A stretch of DNA of 64,000 nucleotides, from NCBI GenBank assembly GCA_963931865.1, contig OZ007513.1, forward strand, positions 1,815,452 through 1,879,451, read 5' to 3'. Under the pieces are notes generated by a model. It worked only from the letters and a program-made list of their open reading frames with translations. It was not told where the DNA came from and ran no database searches. The stretch's first letter is position 1. Every line of letters begins with the position of its first letter. Positions 53,301 to 63,619 of the stretch are shown one piece after another. The stretch comes from Axinella damicornis. Its lineage: Eukaryota; Porifera; Demospongiae; Axinellida; Axinellidae. The translations under genes and the position numbers were made by a program.

Positions 53301-56105
53301 TAAGAGCAGAAGGAGTTTACTTGAGGATTCTCCGCTTCACTGTAAGTCAACAGGCAATCCCCATTCGATTCCAGATCATGTCGTCAGAGGAACAATGTCA
53401 AGTTGATGGTTTGTGTGCTACTGAGATGGTAAGGGAGAACATCCTTCAAGCACTTCTTGAGCTAACTGACAATACCACAACTCTCGTTAGTGGGCTTGAG
53501 GTAGTTCAGAGCTCTGGATGCGCTTACACGTGTAGCTTCACCTTGGTTACTCAGAATGTTACAGCCGAAGGATTTCAGCTGATCAAAATAGCAAATAGAG
53601 CAGTCCCAAAACGATCTGGCTTGCAGCGAAGTAAAGTAGCCATTGAAAGTGCCATTCAGCAAGGAGAGTTTACCGTTCAGTGTGCACCATTGACCCTTCA
53701 TGCTTCAGGATTTTCACTCACGGTGCAAAATCTGGTGTACATATGTCCAGCTGGGCAGAAACTGAGTTCAGATTTCTTGCTGTGCGGTAAGTTCATTTCT
53801 GTAGTAAAAGGATGGTAAAATATGAAGAGAAGTATGTAATGAAGTTCTATATTCTACTGCAGTGACCTGTGAGCCCGGTACATTTTCAACCTACACTGAA
53901 CAAACCCGGATCTTCAATGGCGAGGCTATTACTGAACGGTTTCAAGTCTGCAAACCCTGTCTCATTGGCTCATACGAACCAAGGGTCGGTAGTAGTATGT
54001 GCATACCTTGTCCTCAGTTCCATACCACTCCTTCTACTGGTATGACATCAGCTGCTGAATGCGTGGGTAAGTTATCTAACATGTTACTTGCACGAACTTA
54101 CAAAATTACATAGGAGGAGTAGTTTACTCAAGAGAGTTTGTATTGAACAATACAAGATTGTCTTGCTGTGCTTTTCAACACATCTCTTGTCTGTGGGTGC
54201 TGTACAATCTACCAGCCTGTAGTGGATCTCTGAAGAGCTAAGTAATCTCTATGTTCCCCACACCACCCCGCAGCGGATCCCCTATTGCTGGAGTGTGCTA
54301 CTGATGGCAGTCGTACTCATGTCACCATTGACTGTCGGAGCAACAGACCTCCTGTGACAACAATGTGTTCATTTGATGAGGGACTGGAACACCAGTGTAA
54401 GTGGCTGAGTACAAGAGGTTTTGCTAGTACATTGATTTGTCAAGTTAAGTAGTTGTTCACCTTTTGTATGTATAACCATCTGTCACGCTCTATTTCCACA
54501 GGTGATTTGCCAGTCTCCGTCAATATACGCACATTTGCCCCTGGAAACCACACCCTAAGGATCACAATCACAGACACTGTTGCTCTCACTGCTCAGGACA
54601 CAATTGAGTACCTGCTGGAAAATGACACTCGAACACCAAACAGTTAGTAATTGACATCTATCCTCTAGACATAATATGGATGCATTAGTGTGTTGATCTC
54701 CACTCCCCAGTTCTCCCGGATGTTCCCCAACTGCGCATTCACTTCATTAGTGACAGTCCCAGGGTTAATGGGAGCTCAGTGGAGGCTGATTTTATCCTCA
54801 CCAGACCTGTCTACTCACTCACCTGCCAGATCAGCAGGCACAGGGAGATGAATTGTAAGTGTCTATAGTGATGCACCTTCGGTTGTAGTACCAGGCAGCA
54901 TAATTATCGTGATTTTATCAGTTATGAATAGCTTGTAAGCACATGCTCCCTCATGATGATATACTGTAATGACTCTACTAATTTTATGAAAGTCAGTTTC
55001 CGGGGTTTGAATTAACAATTTTTCCAAGAGGTGGTATAGAATATTTTTTAGCTATTAGAAGCAACACACAAGGCCATATGCATGGCAAGACGATGCTGAT
55101 GACTTGGCGGCGGGAAGCCAGATTCAGTAAGGCCCAGGAGCAACAGGCCAGTAAGTGGTTGTGACCAGAGATGGTGCAACAACAGCACAGCTACAGGTGC
55201 TGAAGGAATACAAACGAGATTGAGTCTGGTTAGCAGCACAGACGAACGAGCCAGGGACGACACTGGGGAACTGGTCACGCATATGAAGACAGCTAGTGAC
55301 ATGATTTGCTGCAAAACAAAACAGCACATGAAACACGCAGTTCAACACCGGAAGGTTGATCGTTTGGAAGGATCACAGAGTGTGATCACTCTAATGATTC
55401 AAACACTTTATTAATTCAAACACCTCCTTTACTTTTATATCCAAGAAGCTCGGACACCCATGCACGTTTATTCTATTTACGAACAGTCACATGGACGTAG
55501 CTATAAACAGCCTAGAATAGTACAGTAGAGAGCATTCCAGTTTTAAGTTCAGCAAAAGGTATGTTGTCTCAACTTCGTTAATGCAATGATTCAATCCATA
55601 GCCATCAATGCAAACCTCCATCTTCCATCCCACTCAGGTTCTTCTGGCAGTGTGTTATTCACTGATCTCGCTCCAGGGAGGTATGTACTGCGGGTGGCTG
55701 CCACCAACAGCAAAGAGGACCGGGCGATAGAGAGGAGGAGGTTTGAGATCAGCTCTGACCCCTCCTTCTGCACAACCCACTTGATAAACACCGGTGTGAC
55801 AGTGAGGGGGGACACAGCTACTGTCGAGTTTGCTGGAACAGGACCAGCTGGGACATTCAGCTGCAGGCTGGATGCTGAGCCGGCTTTTACATGTACGTAC
55901 TGAATGCACTTCTTCATTGCATGTACAATGTTGGAGGATCAATTCTATTCCATCTTCATCAGCTGATAGCTACTCTTATATAATTGTTCTAGGCACCAGT
56001 CCTGTTGAGATGGGTGAGCTCACAGCAGGAAAACACAGTCTGAAGATTGTACCCCAGGGCTGTGGAAAGAACCGACGTCAACAGAATGTGAAGTTTACAG
56101 TATGA
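41637..56105 (+). CDS. Gene B: tandem paralogue of gene A with its own signal-peptide exon
   Basis: Exons: 41637-41700, 42200-42385, 42699-42839, 43227-43418, 43793-43882, 44045-44167, 45175-45303, 45371-45493, 46863-47012, 47082-47207, 47610-47732, 47866-48228, 48306-49762, 49847-49967, 50208-53786, 53863-54066, 54274-54396, 54502-54642, 54711-54854, 55638-55892, 55993-56105 (TGA). The sum is 7,947 nt, divisible by three, giving 2,648 aa with no internal stop. Domains: signal peptide, half of Calx-beta 6, Calx-beta 7, seven EGFs, two sushi, EGF plus unassigned region, coiled-coil/Cys-rich/RSKR/two-Ig giant exon, GCC2/GCC3-like, three CSLDG-type Ig-like modules. It lacks Calx-beta 1-5 and the SMB module of gene A. 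Predicted secreted. The first exon is the least certain part. Confidence 0.83.
41894..41927. mobile_element. 34-bp palindromic mini-element in gene B first intron
   Basis: AGCCTCGTTCTCACACGGCC and TGGGAACGAGGCTA. Flanked by ATACCTACCT (41884-41893) and ATGCCTACCC (41928-41937), 8 of 10 identical. Same family as 25577 and 36160. Confidence 0.7.
42200..43418 (+). CDS. Gene B Calx-beta half-domain and full Calx-beta
   Basis: Exon 42200-42385 is the second half of Calx-beta 6 ([16 protein letters not shown]). The strand after it has changed to EQPGEG where gene A has EYLRVR, and the terminal motif is STDND rather than ITDND. The first-half exon is missing, so this half-domain is orphaned. Exons 42699-42839 and 43227-43418 form a complete Calx-beta 7 ([34 protein letters not shown]). 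Confidence 0.8.
43095..43178. mobile_element. Right-arm fragment of TTAA foldback family
   Basis: GCGAGCTTAAGTATACATTTCCCAATACATTTC...GAGTATCCCGTAACCTTAA matches the terminal 80 bp of 20161-20595. It is truncated at its left side. It lies in the gene B intron between the Calx-beta 7 halves and is not in the gene A intron (116 bp), so it inserted after the duplication. Confidence 0.7.
43793..47732 (+). CDS. Gene B EGF block (7 modules)
   Basis: Exons 43793-43882 (NGMC...GWTGSIC type), 44045-44167, 45175-45303, 45371-45493, 46863-47012, 47082-47207 and 47610-47732 (all DI[DN]EC calcium-binding type). They match gene A EGF 1-7 one to one, with lengths equal apart from one-codon differences in EGF 1 and EGF 3. 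The introns have diverged most by insertions: poly-G tract at 44264, foldback at 45824, hAT-like MITE at 46412. Confidence 0.9.
44264..44301. repeat. 38-bp poly-G tract
   Basis: Uninterrupted G run in the intron after EGF 2 of gene B. It is not present in gene A at the corresponding position. Confidence 0.9.
45824..46218. mobile_element. Foldback element in gene B intron
   Basis: Two arms of nearly 200 bp: AAATGGCCCACCCGGCTC... and ...GCCAGATGGGCCATTT at the edges, and AAGGACATTGCCAGATATGA...TCATGAAGCTGAAGTCTCA against TGAGACTTTCAGCTTCATGA...AATGTCCTT near the centre. Related single-arm sequence occurs at 13596-13800 and near 7010-7060. Absent from gene A at this place. Confidence 0.65.
46412..46737. 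mobile_element. hAT-type MITE with perfect 8-bp target duplication
   Basis: 326 bp beginning TAGGGGTGGGCAATATATCG and ending ...CTGATATCGCCCACCCCTA. It is flanked by GTTTGGAG on both sides (46404-46411 and 46738-46745). The interior is rich in ATATCGTGATA motifs, typical of the widespread ATATCG hAT MITEs. There is no ORF. Confidence 0.85.
47866..48228 (+). CDS. Gene B two-sushi exon
   Basis: 121 codons, collinear with gene A 29799-30161 and differing at a small number of residues (for example WSGRAAAC and LQWTDAPVC). All eight cysteines and both Trp positions are kept. The preceding intron is only 133 bp. Confidence 0.9.
48306..49967 (+). CDS. Gene B EGF 8, unassigned region and linker exon
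   Basis: Exons 48306-49762 (1,457 nt) and 49847-49967 (121 nt), identical in length and phase to gene A. Substitutions are scattered ([15 protein letters not shown] against [15 protein letters not shown], for example) but cysteines and most sequons are retained, which argues that this unassigned region is under purifying selection. Confidence 0.87.
50208..53786 (+). CDS. Gene B giant exon
   Basis: 1,193 codons, one more than gene A. Same order: unassigned N-terminal region, helices, Cys-rich block (51170-51600), RSKR site at 52118-52129, helices, two Ig domains (52800-53335), Cys-containing tail. The helical segment around 50900-51060 is much more diverged from gene A than the Ig domains. 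One cysteine of the block (gene A CSGQCVSV) is Val in gene B (CSGQVVPV). Confidence 0.88.
53863..56105 (+). CDS. Gene B C-terminal GCC2/GCC3-like and CSLDG-type Ig-like modules
   Basis: Exons 53863-54066, 54274-54396, 54502-54642, 54711-54854, 55638-55892 and 55993-56105, the same lengths as in gene A. The three modules are conserved ([76 protein letters not shown]). The stop is TGA where gene A has TAA, owing to a different last codon context. The intron before 55638 is enlarged to 783 bp against 124 bp. Confidence 0.82.
54880..55600. other. Insertion in gene B intron
   Basis: About 660 bp are present only in the gene B intron between exons 54711-54854 and 55638-55892. It contains small open frames on both strands (about 55048-55414) without recognisable domains and no obvious terminal repeats. 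It is possibly a truncated retroelement. Confidence 0.4.
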
Positions 56106-56326
56106 CATCTTGCTGTTTGAATAACAATTTTTTTGTAAAAGATTGTGTATGATTAATTTTGTTGGTCGAATTTGCTGATAGGTGCTGCAGTTGTGTCTTA
56201 CCGCTTCCATAGTTGTTTGCACAATGATTGCAGTAGAATCGTTGTACATGATTGTAAGCTATAATTATGTCATGCTAGCATTGCTGATTTGTGCTGTAGT
56301 CACCAGTTACACGAGCTAGGCACTGG

Positions 56327-56332
56327 AATAAA
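56327..56332 (+). promoter_or_regulatory. Candidate polyadenylation signal of gene B
   Basis: AATAAA occurs 222 bp after the TGA, followed by ATTAAA at 56335-56340. It is the first canonical signal downstream of the stop. Confidence 0.55.
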
Positions 56333-56699
56333 ATATTAAAACCAGTTGAGACGTTGATGTTTACATTGTTCATTTGAAACTGAAAGTCTATTGTCAAGAT
56401 ATTGCTGGAGACATACTTCAACCACTAATTACTCTTGCAGCGATGTGCCGGGAATGATGCAACTCTTTAGATTGCACTTCACGATTCTTGAATCATATTT
56501 GGATAATCATAATTATTTTCATCAGCTAGTTGTCTTCTTATATGCAATTCTTGGATTACGGATAATGTCATCATCAGTAGGCCTAGTTGTATGAAACATT
56601 CTCTATCCAGCTGTTGTTTATTATCCAGTGTCGCCGCGCCTGCGCAGTCCCTATCCTGCTTTATCGATCCCAGGAACGAACGCGCGCCGCTTTCGGTTG

Positions 56700-56740
56700 C
56701 GCGAAAGTTCTCGTTCCCAGTCTGGGAATGGAGACTGTAT
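56700..56740. mobile_element. Probable relative of the palindromic mini-element
   Basis: AGTTCTCGTTCCCAG and CTGGGAATGGAGACT form an imperfect palindrome with the CTCGTTCCCAG core of the 34-41-bp family. Target duplications are not clear. Confidence 0.45.
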
Positions 56741-57130
56741 ATACGTCAATCGCAAGCTGAGCTACCTGAATTTCATGCATGAAGTAAAGAGGCTAGGGAA
56801 TGCGCTCATTTTGATGTCTTGTGGATCAAGACTTGGTGCATAGTTTCGCTGCTTGGGGTGGAGTTATTGGGATCTACTCCAAGAGTTCCTGAAGTACTTG
56901 GACACGAGTTGAGACCGTGTCTATGCTGATAGCTGTGATGTTAGACAAAAATGTATGCTGAATAACGTGAGTGAATGTGTGTGGTGGGAGTGTATGCGTG
57001 TGTAGTCAAGAGTGAAATTATGTATATCAATTTCGTGACTGCCTCACTCTCAACATGGAAGGAAATGTGAGTTGGCTGAAAGGGCTGGTATGGTACACCG
57101 TCACCATCACTTGAACTCCATAGATAGATC

Positions 57131-57888
57131 TATAGACCTTATGCACATGACGTCAGAAGGCATTACGTCATTAGCGAACGGGCCGCGCCCGCCGTGAAAT
57201 TAGGCAGCTGCCATTTTGAGTGGCAAAAGAACCGTAAGGTAGGGCGGGGTAATTCGGGCCACGGTATAGTACGGGGTAATTCGGGCCACTTCAACATTGC
57301 AACAGGAAAGAAGCCTCCTTTTTATTCTTGCTTCTAGTGAGTTGTAGGCAGGTTGAGTCCCTGGATATACATGGCCAGAAGTTTGCCTAAAGTCTGTCCG
57401 TTTTTAGTTACCGTTGACCTGAAGTTGAAGTGGCCCGAATTACCCCGCCCTACCTTACTTAGCGTCATCGTCGGTTGAAGGCGAACGAATAACACGATAG
57501 TTAAGAGTTGTTGTGCCGTTGGATGCACCAATCGTTTCCACAAAGACTGTGGATTACCTTTCTACAGATTTCCTGTTGATCCTGATAGGCGCATAGATGG
57601 CTCGCTGCTATGAAAAGAGAAAACTGGCAGCCCAACGTGAGTTCATGTATGGGTCATCCACTGATCCTGGCAGCATATCTAGCTTTCATCGTACCTCTGC
57701 TTTGTCGCTGCATCCAGGTCCTCCTCGTAGTACTAAGAATACTTCCGCTCGCACATCATCACCGTCGCGTCGTACACGTTCTTGCCACTCAAGATGGCGG
57801 CGTAGCAACGCATCGAACGTTGCTATGTAATTGATGACGTAATCGTACGTTGGAATGTAATTATTGAAAGACGTGCATAAGGTCTATA
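57131..57888 (+). mobile_element. TIR-bounded element containing a THAP-domain relic
   Basis: Ends TATAGACCTTATGCAC and GTGCATAAGGTCTATA form a perfect 16-bp inverted repeat; 758 bp. Inside, 57505-57642 encodes a THAP zinc-finger-like start, CCAVGCTNR and LPFYRFPVDPD, followed after a frameshift by RWLAAMKRENWQP and a possible donor GTGAGT. The C2CH beginning, the FYRFP core and W-x-x-A-x-x-R-x-x-W-x-P order are THAP hallmarks. Because of the frameshift it is a relic. THAP domains occur in P-element and other transposases. A smaller palindromic element (57234-57458) is nested within. Confidence 0.65.
57234..57458. mobile_element. Nested MITE with perfect 29-bp TIR
   Basis: The left end GTAAGGTAGGGCGGGGTAAT and the following TCGGGCCAC are exactly mirrored at 57430-57458. 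225 bp, no ORF. A second partial copy of the left motif (ACGGGGTAATTCGGGCCACT) follows at about 57272. Confidence 0.75.
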
Positions 57889-58378
57889 CTCTGATGCGTG
57901 AGTAAGGTGGCCCGCGTTAGTCCTGTCTCCATTCCGTGTGTGTTGGTCTCATCTCTAGCTCCTAGTTTCAAGTCGTGTCAAACCAGGATGGTGACAGCAT
58001 GGAAAAATGTCAGTACTGCACTTCGATGACTTTCTCTGCCATGCTGTAAAGCACTAACTTGCCTGTAGGATGAGAACTTTCCTGATCAGCTTTGACATAT
58101 TTCCTGGCAAGGATTGTGTGCATGTGCAGTCTCTAACATGGGACAACGAAGCTATGAATCCCAGTATTTGTTATGTACCCACTGTTGTCTTTCCTCTGTC
58201 CCATTCCAAACGTTGCTGTCTGCATTCCATACCGCTGCCATAGGAAGAATGTAGACAAGTCTTAGCCTGTAGAAGCGTAAACAAACACCACGCTGTGCAG
58301 TACATGGCGCTCATCAATCCTCGGGGACAGACCTCGCTACCTTCGCTACCTTCACCATAGACAGCACTGAGGTGTGCA

Positions 58379-58620
58379 GGGGGGGGGGGGGGGGGGGGGG
58401 CAGGTGACTGTGTGTGTGCGGGAGGGAGTGGGGCAGGTGTCTGTGTGTGTGCGGGAGGGAGGAGAGGAGGAGGAGGGAGAAGGTAGAGAGGATGGGGGAG
58501 GGAGAGAGGAGAGAGGACGGGGTGGGAAGGAGGGGGTCGGAGGAAGGAGAGAGGAGGGGGGAATGGAAGGAAGAGGGGGATCGAGCCAGGTGGAGATAGG
58601 AGGGGAGAGGGAGAACATCA
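58379..58620. repeat. Poly-G tract and purine-rich low-complexity DNA
   Basis: A 22-bp G run (58379-58400), a duplicated GTGTGTGTGCGGGAGGGAG motif, and GGAG/GAGAG-rich sequence to about 58615. Open frames here (on either strand) reflect composition, not genes. Confidence 0.8.
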
Positions 58621-58689
58621 GTAGTATCATTGACCACGCCCATCATGTGGTTGTATGTACAGCAAAGTACTGAAGTTGTCAAATCAGTC

Positions 58690-60439
58690 TCAATTAATTC
58701 GGTTGTTATTCTGAATGTTGTTATTTTGGATGTGAGGGTGCCGAGCATACCAGTGGCTCGGCTATGCAACCACCGGGCCTCGATCAATGACATCATGTGG
58801 GCACCTCACTCCTCATGCCACATATGCACTGCTGGTATGTAGTCCTATCATGCTCTGTCCTAAACGTATGATTTTGATGCTGAAAGTCACCTTGGTGGTG
58901 TAGTTACGAGCACTTTTATCTTCCATCAGTTGCCATTGCTCACTTCGACTGTCGTTGGCTGTAGTGAGTACAGCTCTCAGGAAACATCTACCAAGATTCT
59001 GACCACAACAACTGTCGTGATCACTGTTGAAACTCACACTGCTGGCGAAGTTGTCAACAAGTGGCTGTGGCTGCTGTTGCTTGCTTCGATTCAACTGTCT
59101 TCAGCACCGTAGTTGTCATGTGAATCATAAGCTAGTGACCATCCATTAGTCTTGTGCCCAGACCCCACCCTCTCATGTGGAAAATGATCTAGTTACTATT
59201 GAGCACTTTCTTGGTTGTGCCGAGTCAGCAGTATTGATTCTGAACAACCCAGTGCCATATATCATGCAATCATTCATGTAAACATTGAAATAGGCCTACG
59301 CATGTAGTCAATGGCTTGTTCGTGAGAGGGTGGGGTCTGGGTACGAGACTGGGACATTGACTGTCAGCTGGTGGATGCAATCTGAGGCTGCCCAGGTCTG
59401 AAGGGTGAGCTTGTGCTACCAGCGAGTTGCACCAGCTACCAATAGTGTGGTTTCCGCTCGTAAAGTAATGATGAATCGTGTTGGTCTACATGCAGAAGCT
59501 AGTGCTTCAAACTAGGGAAATATATGTTTGAACCCAGAGACGTTTGCCTGTCCTCTACTGGAGTATGAGCCAGACTGTCTGTAGCCCAACCACTCACTAC
59601 CACTGGGTGTTTACAACCTACTTTCAGTGTTTTGGTAGGCAAAAAGATTTCTAGGTCAAAGATGAAAACCCCATATATGGTAAAACACTCCTTACCACAC
59701 TCTTATCTGGGGTTTGAGGACAAGTAAACTGATCTTTATAGTAGCCATGGTAGTTTCCAGGTTACCATGCAGGGTAACTTGGTACATTTGAATTCATTAC
59801 TATAACCACCCCGTAACAAAAGAAACCATAAACTTATTTTTTATTGCTGGATACCTGACCTTGAGAATCAGGAATGGTAGGTTACATGTACAGGTATGGT
59901 ATCAGGTTTGCTTTTTTCTCTGGGAGAGATAATCCTAGTAATTGTACTTTGACCTGTATCTCCAAGAGATGCATTACCAGCGACTGTCTAGGATCCTACT
60001 CTGCATAAAGCACGATAGGATTTTGAATCACCTCCTTACCAAAAGTTTCGCATCCAGTTGGCAGTGAGAGGCTGCCTCTCCCCCGTCAGGCAAGCAGTGC
60101 TTTCCTGACCAGTTTAATTCTCCCCTTATAACCTGGAAATCGAGATTTGTGTGAATGGAGTTGCCACGCCTACTTCCTGAGTGACGGTCTTCCCAGTTTC
60201 TCACCTTTGTGGGTTTTCTGGCTGTTTTAAGAAATCCTGAGTGCATCTACTCTGCATTTCCTGCAGCTGATGACCACCAGGCCCTGATCTGGGATATCCA
60301 GCCCATGCCCCAACCAATCGAAGTCCCCATTCTGGCATACGCAGCCGAGGGAGAGATCAATCAAGTTCAGTGGTCCTCCACCCAATCAGGTTGGATCGCC
60401 ATCTGCTACAGAGACAATGTTGAGATACTTCGAGTATAA
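58690..60439 (+). CDS. DCAF7: DCAF7/WDR68-like WD-repeat protein, last two exons only
   Basis: The penultimate exon ends at 58834 ([16 protein letters not shown], then [12 protein letters not shown], donor GCTG/GTATGT). The last exon 60267-60439 continues in phase 1 with [20 protein letters not shown], then [15 protein letters not shown] and TAA. These match the C-terminal WD repeats of the highly conserved DCAF7/WDR68/HAN11 scaffold (substrate adaptor of DDB1-CUL4 and DYRK1A/HIPK2 partner). The 5' border of the first exon is uncertain; a VVIL stretch is doubled ([11 protein letters not shown]). The remaining two thirds of the family protein were not found between gene B and here, so this may be a 5'-truncated copy. 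Confidence 0.75.
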
Positions 60440-61980
60440 GTTGCCTCGATTACAACGATTTCTTTAATTTTGTGTAACACTCCTCTCAACTCTTCCTTTT
60501 GCTTTCTCCCACAATAATCGCATCTCATTGCTATGTATGTGATGATGTTATGAACTGCCATGGTAGTATCTTTCTTCCCTCTACCTACTATTGGGTGTGT
60601 ACCGTAAGTACACGTAGATATCACAATACAACTACATTGATGGAAGCAGCTGGTTGTTAGACAGGCGTATTGAATAGCTGGAGGCTGAGTTGCAGTCAAC
60701 TGGTACCGAGTTCACGATCAAATCGTTGGTGACTGAAGACTTGATTATATGAGTGCTACTCAAACTTCATGATCATGTTAACTTTGGTCTATTGCATGGA
60801 ACTGAGCCTTCTAATTCTGCATTCTAAAGTCAACTGCTCAACAAGACCAGCTTCACACTGTTTTTACATTGGCAAACTTGTACTGGCAACAACCGAGTTC
60901 ACTATAGATCTAATACTACAATTTCGGTATTGTCTTTTCCAGGTATATAGTGAAAGATCGAGGCCAAACAGTCATGCACGCGATCAACGTAAGACTTAGT
61001 GTATATATAGCTATATAGTATACTTAGCCACATTATCAGTCCATATAGAGAATCCGTACTATATAATATTATGACCAGCTGATATAATTTTGTTTCTAGT
61101 TAGCAGCTCTCAGTTGCTGCTGCACGCGGGATTGGTGTTTCTCATTGATGCTGTGATCGATTAATAAAGAAACTAGCTCGTGGTACTAGCTATCTAGCTA
61201 TCTAGTTCAGTTAGTGAATTGCTGTGCGGTTGACTCAGCCTGCAGTACTGGGCTCTGGCTGGCCCCGGCCGTTTCCTATCAGACACAGGAAGCAGAACAG
61301 TGAGTGAACAATTTGCACCTGGTGTTTGCTGCAGTACATGTAGTTGAAATATTTGTGACCACAGTTCAAAGAATGGGCGAGTAGAGTAATCCCCCCCCCC
61401 CCCCCCCCCCCAATAATTAATAAATTATAATATTATGTATATTATAAGTAGCTCGCTCGCTCAGCTACTTCCCCTTCGTTCGCCTACGTGAGTAATTGAA
61501 GATGAGAATCTTCAAAAACAAGCTGGTCTGAGCATCGATCCCTCTCCAGATAGCTTGAATTGTCATAGTTGGAGAGATGTAAGTACTAATAATGAGTCAG
61601 TCTTGAGCATATAGCCCACTAACTAGCCTGCAGTGCAAGACAGTGAGGAGGCTCATGCAGCTAGTGAGTGAGTGGCTATTATTAGCTGCTACCTACATGT
61701 ATAAGCAGCAGGACTCAAGTTCATGGTCTCCCGACATGAAGAGATCAGCAACCTTTTTTTAATTGCACAGAAAAAAAAAGGGCTTTGTTGGAGGGCTTGC
61801 ATTGTCCGACTTCCGCATTACAGCTATCAGGGTACGTAGCAACCATCGCAAGTACAGGTTTCGACTGATATGATGATGATATTCCATCCTTGCTCTATGT
61901 ATGGACTAATGCTTTCGCAGACTTGCGTGCACAAAGACATCCTATACACTGAGCTATGAGTACTTGATGCAACGTAAAAC
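60440..61980. other. Intergenic sequence without recognised gene
   Basis: Non-repetitive AT-rich sequence apart from a 21-bp poly-C run (61391-61411). Faint similarity of 61100-61330 to 40800-41050 (ACACAGG...ACAGTAAGTGAGTGA-like) suggests the segmental duplication may extend here. Confidence 0.4.
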
Positions 61981-61990
61981 GAAAACGGTG

Positions 61991-62085
61991 TGGGGGTCCC
62001 CATTTTTCCAAAGGGGTCCCCATTTTACCAGGGAAAATGGGGACCCGGGGTCCCCATTTTCATGGGGTCCCCAAAATTTTATGAC
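61991..62085. repeat. GGGGTCCCCATTTT palindromic cluster
   Basis: Four copies of GGGGTCCCCATTTT or GGGGTCCCCAAAAT and one complement (AAAATGGGGACCC) occur within 80 bp, able to fold into alternative hairpins. No coding function is seen. Confidence 0.7.
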
Positions 62086-62114
62086 ACCGGCGCCGAATTA
62101 ACAGCTCTCTGTGC

Positions 62115-62412
62115 AGAGCTGCTGCTCCCCGATTGCGTCCGCTTCGTGCTACTACTCCCCGATTGCATCGATCTGCTTCAACTGCTGCTCCCCGTTTGCG
62201 TCCACTTCAGCCGCTGCTCCCCGATTGCGTCCGCTTCTCATGCTCGCCGCTTGCGTCCGCTTCAGCTGCTGCTCCCTGATTGCGTCCGCTTCAGCTGCTG
62301 CTCCCCGATTGCGTCGCTTCAGCTGCTGCGTGCTCCCCGATTGCGTCCATTTCAACTACTGCTCCCCGATTGCGTCCGTTTCGACTGCTGCTCCCCGATT
62401 GCGTCCGCTTGT
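62115..62412. repeat. Minisatellite of about 27-30 bp (CTGCTGCTCCCCGATTGCGTCCGCTTCAG)
   Basis: About ten imperfect copies in head-to-tail order, varying between 24 and 36 bp. It is open in several frames because the unit lacks stops, so the long ORFs here are artefacts of the repeat. Confidence 0.85.
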
Positions 62413-62676
62413 AGCACCAGCTGCCATGCCCAATGTTCTCACATTCTTCGCGGAGTTCGAGGTTGAGTGCGAAGGTCGCGTGTCACTAGTCTAGTCCCGC
62501 CCCACCAACATTCCACTTCCGTCACGCACAGTACAGACACACTTTAAAATCTTAATAACCCTTAACACCAAGACAACATATTTTCATGCATTGAGCGCAC
62601 ACCACATTCGTAGGCACTCCTCTCACATAGTATTCGCTCCTCACGGCCACATGGAGAGCCCCCTCTGGCAATACAG

Positions 62677-62846
62677 TTAATGATATTCATGACCCCCACA
62701 AGCCCAGCAATCGGAGGTCAAAGGTGGATATCAGTCGGATTCTCGCCCAGAATTTCCAGAAACTTGGGCCAGACCTGACTGATGGCACACCATACACCAT
62801 CAATCTGCATGTTTTCTTGAGGACCCTGTCTGAGGCCCTCAGTGGG
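62677..62846 (+). CDS. Orphan exon-like ORF, unidentified
   Basis: Bounded by an ATACAG acceptor and a GGG/GTACGT donor, entering in phase 1 and leaving in phase 0. It encodes 56 codons (KPSNRRSKVDISRILAQNFQ, then LTDGTPYTINLHVFLRTLSE) with amphipathic helical character and normal amino-acid use. I do not recognise the family. It could be an exon of a downstream gene or a fragment moved by duplication. Confidence 0.4.
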
Positions 62847-63619
62847 GTACGTTTAGTGGGGGGTGCACGCCGAAAACTGTCCAAATTTTGGGGGGTTTTC
62901 CCACAAAGTTGTCCCTAAGTTCTTTTAGGTCACTTTTTGGATTGATGAGAAGCCTTACAAGTGCATATGGTCCTTCATTGGGGCTTAATTGATGACTAGG
63001 AGAATCCGGCATTGTGGGGCTCGCCTGATAGACTGACGTACTGCATGTCAGTATAGTAGTGAAGGTATAATGAAAACAGCCAAAGCTTTTGATTCTGTTG
63101 TCACCAGCATTGTTGGAAGTGAGTGTGTGACCGAAGAGGGGCTATTGCTGGCTGAACCATTCAGTGTTTCTGTTTCAACTAGCAATGTTGTTGTACGCGA
63201 AAGTTAGTTGGCTGAAAGACCATGAAGTTGCTGAAAGACCCCTTAGGTCATTTTAGTAGGTAGCTATATTCTCTGCAGTTAGGCTATCTAGCTAATTGTT
63301 TCACTTTGTATAACTTTATTGTCTAAGTGATTTGCACTGTCACATTGTATAACTTTATTCTCCGAGTGATTTGCACTGTTAAGTGATCATAGGCTGGGAG
63401 GCCTGGTGCAGCTATAAGGGAAGCTGGGGGTGGGGCCTGAGCATAAGTTTGCTACCGGTGTGTACCTTGGGCCTCTGCTTGATGACGGTCTGCAGTTTCA
63501 AGTTCGTAGCTCATGCTCCGTTCAGTCTGCAGTGTCAAGTTTGTAGTACGCAGACTACGACACTACGTTGAGCCAATTGTCGTTCATCATTGGCATTCTG
63601 CAGTTTAAGTTTGTGGTAG

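Noticed and set aside
42200..56105. Gene B as a pseudogene
   Set aside because: All 21 exons keep frame, splice sites and stop, and lengths match gene A. Only the orphan half Calx-beta looks relaxed.
58314..58796. 160-codon Ser/Pro-rich minus-strand ORF
   Set aside because: It is a translation of purine-rich low-complexity DNA and partly antisense to the DCAF7 exon.
61990..62494. Overlapping ORFs of 127 and 158 codons
   Set aside because: They are produced by a minisatellite of about 27-30 bp lacking stop codons, open in two frames at once, so not evidence for a protein.
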